Below, one piece after another: positions 35,123 through 46,085 of a DNA stretch of 64,000 nt; within the stretch, counting starts at the first letter, position 1, and the number at the start of each line of letters is the position of its first letter. A model generated the notes under the pieces. It had not been told where the DNA came from. It was given only the letters and a program-made list of their open reading frames with translations, and did no database searches. The stretch spans positions 384,501-448,500 of the forward strand of contig JBAJFG010000153.1 of NCBI GenBank assembly GCA_037903475.1, given 5' to 3'. The stretch is from Ancylostoma caninum (lineage: Eukaryota > Nematoda > Chromadorea > Rhabditida > Ancylostomatidae). A program made the translations under genes and the position numbers.

Positions 35123-36164
35123 TGGAGCTCCACGTCGATATCATCACCATCAACGACTGATGCCGCGACGTTTCCACGGAAGAAGGGTGGGTTATTGTGA
35201 TTGGAGCAGGATTTAACCGTGGAGCGTTGTATCAACCTCTGCACAATTATATGTTTCTGTGGAAAAAAATATCCAAGAAATCAATTTCCTGAATAATATG
35301 ATACCTCCATTATTCAACAAGTAATAATATTCCATTACGTTTTTATCCAATATGTTTCTCATGCCGTTGGAGTCCACTTTTGAAATTTAGCACCAGAGCA
35401 TGTTTTAACATTGGAGCGCGTAATGTTGATTGCAGCGTCCTATCCTACTTTATCCCATCTATAATCTCTAGTATCTGCTGTTCATTGTTTCTTCCATACT
35501 TTTTACGAAAGAAAATTTTCCGCTCAACTTGAAGGAATCCCAGCTATTTCACGCGAGCCCGCTAGAGCTGGTTTAGAAACCAGCAGATGTGGCACAAGAT
35601 CCTTCATACGTCGGTTTTTTGGAATCTCGGAGAAAATTGACACGTGTCGTAATTTTTTTCCTCTTTTGTGCGCACTTCTTTTTGATTCGGCGTTGCGTCC
35701 CGCAGCAAAACTCTAGGATCTCGATGTAGGAGAAGGATTTCATTCACGACTTCGTATATTCCCATTGTCAGGGATTCAAATTTTATGGTAGGAATAATTC
35801 ATTACTCTTTTTTTGGAAAGGAAGTGGGAAGTGTATAAATTACGGATACTGCCACTATTGATAAAAGAAATTTTCATGAAAAATTTTTCTCTTTTAAGTG
35901 AAGAGAAAAGAAATGATAAGAAACCACTTTCTGCATGCCTAGCGACATTTTGCTTTTACCAAAACGATACGGATATATTAGGAATGTGAAAAAGTAAGCG
36001 GTAAGCGGTTGTAATAAGTATTTATACTTGAAAATGCTTTGAAAATACTGCTCAATTTTGTTGGTTTGACATCTGTCACTAATATTCCATATTACAGTGC
36101 ACATATATTTTGATTTGCATCAACATCGTTGTTATTTTGTTTGAAAATTTTGCGTCCTCAATGT

Positions 36165-36523
36165 GGAGTAGTGCCTTTTTGGCACATGCCACCAAAGCCG
36201 TCAAGGAAACGCTTGAAGCACTTCGCTGGGATGTCGTACCTCGTGCGGCTTACCAGATAGTGCTCCGTCAGACTATCATTTGTTTCGGTCAATGTCCCAC
36301 AGGCTTTCCGAGCAGCGCTTCCAATCTTCTGAAGATGTCGAAAAATGGGTGAAGGAGTCGGCAGACGAGGTGTTTTACCACTGCGACGTCCGTTTTCCAG
36401 AAAAATGGGAAAAGGTTATAGCCAACGATGGTCAACACTTTGATTGATGTAGCTGCTTTGCTTCTTTTTCAATAAAGACTCTATTTTGTTTAAAAAAAGG
36501 CGGAACCTTTTCCACATACCAAA
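36165..36523 (+). mobile_element. Mariner 3' fragment
   Basis: Encodes a mariner transposase C-terminus in two frames. The first is KAVKETLEALRWDVVPR (from about 36192). After a frameshift near 36250 come SDYHLFRSM, the FQSSEDVEKWVKESADE helix and PEKWEKVIANDGQHFD to TGA at 36447. The right end, about 36498-36523, reads GGCGGAACCTTTTCCACATA and may be the old ITR. The left two thirds, including two catalytic Asp, are missing. It is of a different subtype from the element at 6781. Confidence 0.75.
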
Positions 36524-36529
36524 TATATT

Positions 36530-39500
36530 AAAACTGACACTACGTCAGAGTTACGTTATCATTCGATTGCTATATTCGAATTATTACTCGATCATTCAAA
36601 GGGGTCTGGACCACTTTTTCGGATGAAAATCTAGTCTGTTATTGGAATTCACGAAAATTATCACAAAAGTCGTTGCCATGCTTAAGCTAGATCCTCCAAC
36701 CACTCCTATTTTTAATTTTTTTCAGTTTCAATTTTTTTTAAATCGGCAATTGTCCCTATTTACCTATGCGAGCTTAAGTGTTTCTTGGAGTATTTCGTGG
36801 GCACACCCAGCCCCTCTGGGCAGACCCCGCCCATTTTTCCAAAAACATCCGGTAATGGAGCCACTTTGGCTAATTTTCTTCCGGCTAGTTTTGTTTCCTT
36901 TAGCTAATCTTATACTATTTTCTCTTCAAATGCTGATAATGCCTCTATAATATGTTCTCAAGGTATAAAAAATAATCCTAGCAGTTACTCGAAGTACTTT
37001 TCAACGGATTGTTTAGCAATTTTTTTCTTGGAGAAAATCCCACTTCGCAGCTACTTAACCACGAAAAAATCCAGAGTTTTTATCGCGGAACTTGTCGTCG
37101 AGGAATGTTGTCAGCGTCAAGTGATTGGGGGTACTTGAGTGAGAGACGGACGGAGGATTACCACGACAACGGACAAGCGCTCTTCACTCTTTGTTTAGTC
37201 AGGGGCAGTGATTGTCGTTAGAAGTTTGTCACAGTGCTTTAGTAAGCCCATGTGGAATGACACTAGCACTTCAGAGTACAATTCAAAAGCGTTTAGGTCA
37301 AGTGGTAAATTGTACGCTGTGAAAAACCTTTGTCGGAGTCAGGTGGCTTGTTTTCGGATATCCTGGAAGTCTGGAAGAAAGTGAGAAAACACCGAGGAAA
37401 TTAGATCTTGTTTACTGGCTGAACTGCAGCTTTTCTAGACGGTCCAGATGTTAAAAATCCATGCAACCACCCAAGAAAGTTGCCTTCTCAGTGTTACAGC
37501 TGTTTGTTTTGCGTCCAGCTCACACGGATGTGCGAACAATAAACGGCAAACACTTTAGCGTGCGCACCCCGTCCGTCAAGACGCATAGACCAAGTAGCGC
37601 TGCTCCGTTCCTAATGGGTTTTCCGGGGGAGAGGTTACCGAGGGTGATACTGGTAAATGGCTTTGGTTCTTGGAATTTTTTTTGTGGGTTGAGTTTAATT
37701 GTTCCTATCGTACTCTTATTCCTGCAATATTATTCGCATGTTTTTATACTAGGAAGTACTTTTTCCTAGATTTTTGGAGAGCTTAAGAATATTCGACGTC
37801 AAGCCTTTGATAATTAGCTTTTCAACCCCTACAATTAGTTTTTCCTCAACCTCTAAAGATAGCTCGAGAGTTATTCAAATGCTTTCAGGAGATATGGGAT
37901 AATTCTGAAGAAATTTTGCTTTCAGAATCATGCAAATCTCTAGAAGCATGTGAAACTCTGTTAGAGAAATTTAAAGGGGAAAAGGAGAGCTATGCATGAG
38001 AATACTACCACCCAAGGACTTTGACGGAATACTTTTGAGCTGAAGCCGTGCACGCAGTTTAGCAGTTTCATTAGGAGAAAAGTATTTGAAAAATAGGGGC
38101 AATATAGCCAAAATTCCGGCGGGGGGGTCTATACATGACTTGGTATAAAACGGTGGTCTAAGATAGAGCAAGGGGTGTTATCCTTTCACATGAAGAAGGT
38201 GACTAATGAATGGGATTATTGCCGATTCCAGAAGCTTTGAGCGTGATGTCTGGTCGGTGAAGGGGTTTAAATCCGTTTTTTAGAAGCAGAATGAGGAACT
38301 GCTGTCGGATAAGTGTGCGTAGGTTTGGCAGAGGTCAAACAAGAAGAAGAATAGGATTAGGCGTCGAGTGAACCACTGCTTTCGCAAGTACACCCGACAC
38401 CTGGAATAACCCGCTTGTTCTTTGGAACCGACAATAATATTTCGAAAATTTTTTCGGCGTAGCAATAAAAAAAGACGGGTTCTGAATTTTTAAAATGTCA
38501 CATTCGTATCCGAGAAGTCTCTTACATTTGGGTAGCGCAAGCGAACGCGAAACACCCCTGGCATTGGTGTACTATTTATCCGCACCCATAAAACTCCACA
38601 ATAAAGTCCCAGTGAAGCTGAAACCTCAGGCAGGTATTTATGGCTGTTCATTTCTCAAAAGACACCCATGACGTATTGGTTCTTCTCATTGATTTCGGTA
38701 GCACCATAGGCTTAAAAATTCAGGGACTCAAGGGGACTATTAATTGATCACTTTATCAACGAGAGGGTACAATAAACGCTCGTTTGCTTTTCTTTGTGAA
38801 TTAAAATTTTTTCAGTAGCTGCTTATCGACATGCATAAATCTGTCTGATCTAATTAAGCTACTTATCTGAATGGTGATAATTTCAACTCCATCTTTTGGT
38901 TTTGCAAACATTTCAATAATTTTTAACATACGATATCAGTAAGCTCAAGGAAATACTGTTCATTTATTGTTGAAGCTCTCACTTTTAAGTAGTCGGAGGC
39001 AAAGAGAAGCCAAGGAAAGGCAAAAAATGAGTAAAAAAAGAAATCGCCAAAAATAGGGATTTCTTTTCCTTACGCAACAGCTGATGCCATTTAGGGGTTG
39101 CGCATGAAACCTTCTCACTTGGGAATCAACTACGGAAATAATTTTTGAAAATTTTTGAAAATCAAGCCGATACGTGGCAGAATTTCCATTAGGTGAACTC
39201 TCAACCTTTTGAAGGATTACTACTTTTCATGGGGGTTTTTAATCATGCAAGGGGTCTAACGAACAGCATAAACCCTTCTTGGAGCCGATTGGTAGCAAAA
39301 ATGTCCGTCCGTGGTGCGTCCATCAGACTGGTCGCGTAGAGCCCCAGAGAAACTTGTAGCATTTGCTAGAATTGTGTATGAATGTTCTTTACGTCTTAGC
39401 CACACCAAACACACCTAACATGCGTGCGTCCGCTCCACGTCCGCGCGTCCTGGACTATTTTAGACGTGGATCTCCGCCTCAAAGCGTGGGCAGGTACATA

Positions 39501-39690
39501 ATCCAAAATAGCCTTTTGAGGAGAACATAAAAGTTGTCATGGAGGGGCATTTCCGATTCATTCAGAAAATTTTCAGAATGATGTTTTTGTCTTTCTTTCA
39601 GGGAAATCTTCTTCCTTCGTTCCTCTAACCAACACATGACTGCGCTCCATTTTAGTGTTCGCAGCAGCTGGCAGCAAAAATTTAGCGCGA
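36530..39690. other. Gene-poor stretch
   Basis: No supported gene or complete repeat. It contains a GC-rich segment near 39415-39490 (GTGCGTCCGCTCCACGTCCG) and several poly-T runs. Confidence 0.45.
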
Positions 39691-39696
39691 CGGATT

Positions 39697-39944
39697 AGCG
39701 TTATCGTTCCGTGAGAACTTCTCCTAATTCTCACTATCATACTAATCCCCCCATGACTCCTGCTCGTGAAAACGGAACTACATTGCAGAGGTTTTTTCCG
39801 GGAACCCGTGGTGGACCAGGGATTGTTTTGGCGTCGGAGGTTCGCTCAACGCCACTTTTGATTAATGCTTCTAGGATTCGCGACGATTATTCCTATGGGC
39901 GGCTTGAAAGCAACAACCGCAAAGAGTTCCTTGGCTTCCCATAG
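39697..39944 (+). CDS. Possible terminal exon, unknown
   Basis: Open frame of 82 codons after a TAG at about 39694. It has a polar, disordered-tail composition (includes NPPMTPARENGTTLQRFF and ends NNRKEFLGFP before TAG). Codon use is more even than in surrounding AT-rich DNA. The acceptor is weak (GGATTAG), so the true start of the exon is unclear. No domain is recognised. Confidence 0.22.
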
Positions 39945-40739
39945 GGGTTATTTTCCGTGAAAGAAGGGAAAAACTCTTGTAACCACGAGTGAAAAAGCTC
40001 TTAGTAACTGACACCTCCGGTTTTTCGTGCGTTTTCAAATGAAAAGCAGTGTATGTTCGTGTTTTTCGGGTGAAATTCAAAACGTACGCTTAAACGACAT
40101 GTTCTTGTGTAACAGCGGAGAAACACCGATCACTTCCTCCGCAAAAACCTAACAGCTTCAGTGATATCCGAACAAATGTACGGCGTTTTTTTCGAAGTGT
40201 ATGAGTGCACCAGCAAATCTGCTGTTGTTCTCGGCAAAAACAAGACATACTATAGTTCAAGGGAGCAGTTTGAGTGATTTGATCTGTTTGGACTAAACCC
40301 CAGCAAATTTCCTGGAAAACTGAAAATTCTCCCACTATATGTAGGCTCAGAAATTTCCTTTGTTGACGTTTCCTAATGTTTGATCTTTTTCTAATGTTAA
40401 ACGTAGACCTAATGGTATCCTTGTTTAGCATTTCATGAGCACCGCAAGCTGCCTTTAGTGCAAAAGTTTATGTCCGCGCTCCAGAAGAATTTGCGTACTA
40501 CCAAGATTTATGCACGGGCATTTTCAGAACTGAGAGAGTGAAAATAATGGTCCCATGATCTCGTCTTAAACCTACATATCAACTAAGTTATTGTTCTTTG
40601 TTCGAAATTTTATTCGAGAAGCCACTAGCAAAATTACCAACGAAAAAATTATCCTGATTCGTGCCACGGTAATTTTCATACATGAATTGCCTTCAAGGCT
40701 CATGTCATTGGCCTAACTAAAGAACACTTCGCACGCAGG

Positions 40740-41015
40740 TATTGATTCACTGATTTTTCTGGCCATTCCGGATTGGAGCTGAACTGAGGATAACCAATAA
40801 AATCGATGGATAAATCGATATCCGGATCGATACCACCCGGCGAACAGTGTCCTAGGCCCTCCGCCCCATTCTGATAGTGTTCCATGTTTCCGACCTTCCT
40901 TCTTCACCACCTTGCTTACAGATGCAGTCCTATCGTTTGAATTTGGCGCCCACTGGCGTCGTCCAGATTTTTGAAAAAAAGTGTCGTAAGCGTTTCCATG
41001 TCTTATATATAGAAA
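40740..41015. repeat. Dispersed repeat family D, copy 2
   Basis: Same module order as 16620-16895 on the same strand, including GATATCCGGATCGATAC, GAACAGTGTCCTAGG, CTTCTTCACCACCTTGCT and GTGTCGTAAGCGTTTCCATG, ending near TTATATATAGAAA. Confidence 0.7.
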
Positions 41016-41542
41016 TCGATTTCATTTCCTTCATTTATTCAAGTAAAAATGAAGTGTGCACATAAATATTGCAAATTTGAGACAGGAATTTTCGGTTAAT
41101 TGGAGGTTTTTATATATTCTTTCTTCTAGGAATGAAAAAAGTAAGATTTACGAATCTAATAAGAAGAAATTGGAAAAAAATCTTATGGTCCAGTTCATCA
41201 GTGAAAATAGTCGGAGAGGCACTGCAGAGAGTAAGAACTCGAGAAAGAGCAATTTTAAAAGGGTCAAGTGAAAGGGCAGACTGTGGGCATAAATGCTCAG
41301 GTGTCGTCGTTTTTGGAGAATACTATACATAGTAACTCTTTAAACAAACTTCCAAATGAGCTCTTTCATCTGAGCACAGCTGCGAGTAACTGAAGTACCT
41401 GAATTGGAGAGTTATATGGTTTAATTCCTCTTTTGCAAAATATAGAGTTCATACCATTTATTTTTTCAAAACATTTTTTCCTTCTCACTAATTTTTTCAT
41501 CTCTTGCCGAAATTCAAACACACATACGTCCATGCTTTTCAG

Positions 41543-43339
41543 CTTCATCGCCAAATTCCCCATTATCCAGCTCGTAACGAGAAGCACGCGGCATACTGTA
41601 GTATCCGCGAGTATCACGTGACCTGTGGTCCAGAGAGGCACTGCGATAAAAGCTGTGATAATATGTACAGGTATGTGAGTTCGTAGTTATCGTAAGTTCT
41701 TTGATGCTGCCGCGACTAGGCGTTGGCTGTGTGGAACCGCTCGGGAGTCGCTTGTTACAAGTAGTAGTACATGACCTTGTAAGTAAATTCGCAAAGGACA
41801 ACTGTCACTTGGCCTCGAATCAAGTTTTGTCTATACTGTGGCGACAAGAGGTGTCGAATTTCTTCCGCTGTGTCTACAGTGCTAATGAATCAAAGAACGC
41901 AGCCGAATCAGTTCATGGCACGGCATGCTGGCGGACTGATAAAAATGTGCTTACTGCTGGGCGAAAAATTAAGTTTTCCGAGGACGGCCTCTTGAAAAAG
42001 TTACTGTGAGGTCGCGATGACACGTTGTCAAACTTGAGAAGAAGATACATAGTGGTCTTTACTAAGTAAAGATAAGGTAAAATCGTCGAAATTCAGACAA
42101 CTAATGTTCAGTCCATTTTTACGCTTGGCATCTAGCCACGACAACCAACCACTACGCCAGGAAACTGCGATGTTTATTGCGTTCGAAACTGGTAGACATT
42201 TTTTGTGTACGAATTAGTATTGCAGAAGATATTGTGTAGGCAAAACACTAAATATGTAGCTGATTAGATCAGGATCCGGATGCACTGAGGTCACCAATGA
42301 TGTGTGTGTGTGTTGATATACCCAAATTTACCCTTGGCGCCACCAACATGTTTACCCAGTTTGTCTACATTTACTGCATAGGCGTGAGTTTATCTAGAGC
42401 TTGGATGTATCTCTGGAAGAATGGTTAATCTCATACCTATGGATATGATTATCCATGGGCAGCAGCGGGGTATAGACTAGATTGCGTAATCGTGGGTAAA
42501 CATGTTGATGGGTGCCAGGTAAGGGTAAATTTGGGTGCGCTAACACGTTGACCATGGATAATAATCTTGTTGATGAATTCGGGCCCGGGTGTTTCATGGT
42601 TTTAGTTAGAAAGTCAGTCCAGCGATTTTAATAATGAGCATAAAAGCAGAAAATACGTGTTATAAGCGGAGTTACTGCCGTGTGGGCGTGGCCTCGCCAC
42701 AAATATAGCAGTGTAACGTTATTGGTAGCATATGAGTTTTGTAGTATAAGTGAAGCAGGCTGAGGTGAGCAACGAAGCAGTCATGTCTTTATTACATTAT
42801 ACTCACTGTCGGCAAAGTACTTGATGGCGCTTTATTCAATTTTTTTTTGTCGAGCACTCGATGTTTCGAATGACTCGACTTTTTCAGCCCACCGCACTGC
42901 TACCACGACCCGACCAACCCGAAGTGCTATTTCCCAAGATGTCTGTGCAAAGACGGCTATGTACGCAACTCTCTGGGACATTGTATATGGGAACATCAGT
43001 GTCCGAACAGATACAGTGAACCAAGCAAAAATTCGGTAAGAATGAACCGTGTACGAGTTTCACGTGCTGTAGAAGGTGTGTTGTAGCGAGGTAGTCAGGC
43101 AAGGCAGTTAGTACTGTTTCTGCTAGGAAATCTTTAAGAAATCCGGGAAACTTTTGTCAAGAAGCCCAACTCCTCTGAAAAAAACTCCTTAATTTTTTTA
43201 TACCCTGAATTTTCCACTTCAGACTGACATCGACGGCATGGTGATGGAATTCGTGCCATTCGTACGACCACGTCATCGTGCACGAAAAGCCCGCCATCCA
43301 CATCGCCATCGCCGTCTACAACTGGAGAAGTCCGCTTAA
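41543..43339 (+). CDS. TIL-type (trypsin-inhibitor-like) Cys-rich secreted protein gene, 5' exon not found
   Basis: Three exons fit with matching phases: 41543-41670 (acceptor TGCTTTTCAG, donor GTATGTGAG, ends phase 2), 42888-43035 (acceptor GACTTTTTCAG, donor GTAAGAATG) and 43223-43339 (acceptor CCACTTCAG, stop TAA). The first two carry exactly ten cysteines. The closing pattern C-x-C-x11-C-x5-C, with CLCKDGYVRNSLGHC, is the signature half of the TIL domain found in nematode serine-protease inhibitors; the earlier Cys spacing is atypical. The last exon adds a tail of about 38 residues very rich in Arg and His (RPRHRARKARHPHRHRR). The domain would be extracellular, so a signal-peptide exon ending in phase 0 is expected upstream. 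Intron 1 (about 1.2 kb) holds a family-C repeat. The inhibitor role is inferred from the fold; the target protease is unknown. Confidence 0.72.
42310..42567. repeat. Dispersed repeat family C, long copy
   Basis: Arms at 42320-42358 and 42493-42536 are inverted: ACCCAAATTTACCCTTGGCG and, inverted, ACCCAAATTTACCCTTACCT, both leading to CAACATGTTTACCCA. The right side continues to TAACACGTTGACCATGG. It lies in the first mapped intron of the TIL-type gene. Confidence 0.65.
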
Positions 43340-43914
43340 TTAACATGATCTTTCCCCTGTATCTCTCCCTCGTATGGCAAGCATTCTCATCTCACAGGAG
43401 AATGATCGACTGATGTTAGTTAGCAGCAGCTTGTACGTGCTCATCGCCTAGCAATAGAGCTAATAATCGTTGATGCCGTTCTCATTTGCATTTGTCATTC
43501 GTCATTTGTCGTTTTTTTTTCGTGTTTCATGTGCGTTGTGTACAGTTACGCACACATGCTATTGTCTAATTTCTCATGTCACTTAAGATCATAATAGGAC
43601 GTCAATCGAGTTTTCTAAAGACTCTTGATTGTTGTCTAAGTACAGTATTACTGCTGTTTTGTCTCTTATAGCTTATTTGTATTCGTTTTAAGTATTGCTA
43701 TATGTCCACCTAGCTGTCAAAGCTGACTACGGTAACTGGGCTACAATGACACGTTCCGTAAGCGATTATTGATCAGTCAGGTTCGCGGCCCAGCTTGCTT
43801 TGTCAGCTTTTTTCTCTGTAAATAGACCCCCATTCGTGTGCGAGCCATAAAGCTTTCGATAAAAGCTTCGATAAAGTGGTATCTTTGTTCGCAAATGGCA
43901 GACTTTTTCTGCAG

Positions 43915-44074
43915 CGTTAAGACAAAGGACTTGGAAAAGAGTAATGATATAGTGGGGAGTGTAAACGCAGAAGTAGAAGAGGGTACAGCCTTCTGCACGT
44001 ACAGTGGTATCAAAAATTTTCCGACCTTGACCATTCGCAGATCAGCAACAGTAATGAAATTATGCAGCAAATAA
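43915..44074 (+). CDS. Probable terminal exon, unknown
   Basis: The acceptor GACTTTTTCTGCAG ends at 43914. It is followed by one nucleotide and 52 open codons to TAA. The peptide (starts VKTKDLEKSNDIVGSVNAE, includes CTYSGIKNFPTLTI) is charged and protein-like. It converges with the minus-strand gene at 44118-44545. No upstream exon was mapped; it could belong to a separate gene following the TIL-type gene. The opposite strand is also open for 97 codons but lacks splice signals. Confidence 0.35.
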
Positions 44075-44117
44075 GTGTAGATCCCTAGGAGTTCAAAGCA
44101 CCCTTCATCACGTCATT

Positions 44118-44545
44118 CTAATTTGACTTATCCAATTTTACAAAGATTTCGTCCAGGCGGATATGCAGCGAAGCTGTATGGCCGGAAAGTGGAACAAGGG
44201 ATGTTGCACAGCGGTTAACCTGCTCCTTATATACATTGCCTAAAAATCCTGACAACGCAGTATTACCTGGTCGTTGCGAGACAGCCACCGGAGGACACGG
44301 GTCCCATTGCGAAACCCTAAAAACACTGTCCATCTTTCTCTTCTATCACTGGAGACTGTATCCACTGAGGATATGAACCACTCACCGTACAAGGATGCTG
44401 ACAGTGCGGGTCCCGCAACGATCTGGCCTAATCTCACAACATAAATCGGTTTTTTGCCTGGTGTCTTTGCATCTCTCTCTCTCCAATATTGTCTATGCAC
44501 TGCGGTGCTATTCAGGAGATACATTGGATTTCGCACGATTCTCAT
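44118..44545 (-). CDS. Two-exon gene or gene 3' end, unknown protein
   Basis: Exon A, 44545 down to 44386, follows a strong acceptor (GTTTTTCTAG, exon from 44554) and starts with an ATG (MRIVRNPMYLLNSTAVHRQ). It ends with one nucleotide before the donor GTGAGT. Exon B, 44239 down to 44118, follows ATTTTTAG, supplies the two missing nucleotides and reads NVYKEQVNRCATSLVPLSG through to DEIFVKLDKSN and TAG. Phase, acceptor and donor agree, giving about 93 residues if the ATG is the start; the acceptor 9 nt upstream of it could be a trans-splice site. If not, further 5' exons exist. There is no signal peptide and no recognised domain. Convergent with 43915-44074. Confidence 0.4.
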
Positions 44546-44816
44546 GGTCTGATGCTAGAAAAACTTGGACCCTTACCCTTGTATAGGAGGATTTTTATCA
44601 CACCGTTCAACTGCAAGGTGTAGACTGTCTTTCTTGTAAATATAGCATAAGAAGTGCATTTGTTTTAAGCGCAAAAGATATAAGTGACCTAATGAGCTTT
44701 ATACAAATCTTCTACTTTACCTTCTAGTAAAAGTTTAACAATCGGTCGGAATTTTCAGTCAGTTATTTCAATATTCAGAATTTGGTTCTGCTGAAATACC
44801 GCTTCAAATTTTCTAG

Positions 44817-45103
44817 TTATTTTGGTTCTAGTAGATGGTCCCCGGATCCGCGCACTAACTGAAGGAATTGGCGAAGTGCATCCGCATTATCGTGAAACAA
44901 AACAATCTTGTGAGAAAAAAATGTCCTGCTGAAAAGCCTGAATTCCATCGTTGAGTTTGTGCAGTCAGTTTTCTTGAATGGTTTTCGCACACGATAGATG
45001 AAAGTAGTGTAGCACTCACCCACTTTCTTAGGACTCGCATACGGGAAGTCAGGTGACACGATCTTTTCTCCATTACGTAAAACCTTGAGCAAAACTTCTC
45101 CAT
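44817..45103 (-). CDS. Coding-like segment with weak CUB resemblance
   Basis: Minus-strand frame with protein-like composition: VLLKVLRNGEKIVSPDFPYA, then a Cys about 10 residues on, then FIYRVRKPFKKTDC and a hydrophobic C-terminal part. The SPDFP...C...F.Y.V pattern is loosely like the start of a CUB domain, an extracellular beta-sandwich module. The frame is closed upstream by a TGA, and a strong internal donor (GTGAGTGC near 45022) would cut the segment. Boundaries and the CUB suggestion are tentative. Confidence 0.2.
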
Positions 45104-45420
45104 CTCAAGGTTTCACGCTAAATCGCGCTAGTCTTCGACATCTGCTTCTCGACCCACGATATCGCGCTTGGGACTTCAAATCTCCACACTGAATCCGCCG
45201 CTCATCAATGGGCAAAGAAATGCTGCGGAAGTTCGTTTCCCTCTACTTGGGAGTGTCCCGAAATCTTCTTCGGATGTAAGATGTCCAGTTTAGAGAAGGT
45301 TCCGGATACCAATGTAAAGCTGCGGAGCTTAAATTTATTTGATAATGACCAAGGAAATTTTTTAACGAAGATTCAGGTAGCTCAGATCCTTGCACAATTT
45401 TCGCTTCCGCTGCTAATTAC

Positions 45421-45467
45421 GATAACTGCTAATTACGTTCGTGAAACGTACGTAATTAGCAGTTATC
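45421..45467. repeat. Perfect 18-bp inverted repeat (11-nt loop)
   Basis: Arms 45421-45438 and 45450-45467 are exact reverse complements (GATAACTGCTAATTACGT). The same GCTAATTACG word is also present directly upstream at 45413, making a small direct plus inverted cluster. Confidence 0.8.
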
Positions 45468-45759
45468 TTCGTATAGTAATAACGTACCAACAGTTATACA
45501 AAGGTAATATCCACACAGTGAGGAATGCAGATCTTTTCTCAAGCTTCTTCGCTAGGTATTTCAAGGTAGGACTATTAGATAATGAAATTTAGAAGAAGCT
45601 CTTAATATTAGCGAATGAAAAGACAACAGACGTGGAGGGAACACTCATTATTTACGACCAAAGGAACAATTTTCACAGAAGTAGCTAGCGTTTCATATGA
45701 AAAGGAAAAATTACCATAACCCGATGTCAAATGCTTAACAGTAAGACGATGTAGAGGAT

Positions 45760-46085
45760 ATCTATCTGAATGACTGTGATGACGGATGTCCTCTTACAAC
45801 GAACAGGAACGGTAAGGGTAGAAAAACTTTTGCTATAGAATTCGGTTTTTACCTCTATGTGTACCAGCACTCAAGGATTACCACTAACTTCACACAATTT
45901 CAGACACCTTAGGAACATCTACTACGTACGTCTTCATTCCTACGCCCAAGACCGATAACTACTTGATAGGCCATCCTTTCCATTTGCTTCAGCCCGGTAC
46001 CTGTCACATCAGCGCAAGAGTAGTGCATTCTAGCAATGAAATTTCAATGGCTTTGTGCAGTTTTATGCATGCAATGAAGTATTAG
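45760..46085 (+). CDS. Possible last two exons of an unknown gene
   Basis: The exon ending at 45811 (YLNDCDDGCPLTTNRN, donor GTAAGGGT, phase 1) joins in frame to an exon from 45904 (acceptor CACACAATTTCAG). The second exon is open for about 60 codons (starts TLGTSTTYVFIPTPKTDNYL, ends MHAMKY). Its stop, TAG at 46083-46085, lies in the first bases of the mariner inserted at 46082. The empty site would also give a stop (TAA) at the same place. The 5' limit of the first exon is uncertain. No family is recognised. Confidence 0.25.
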
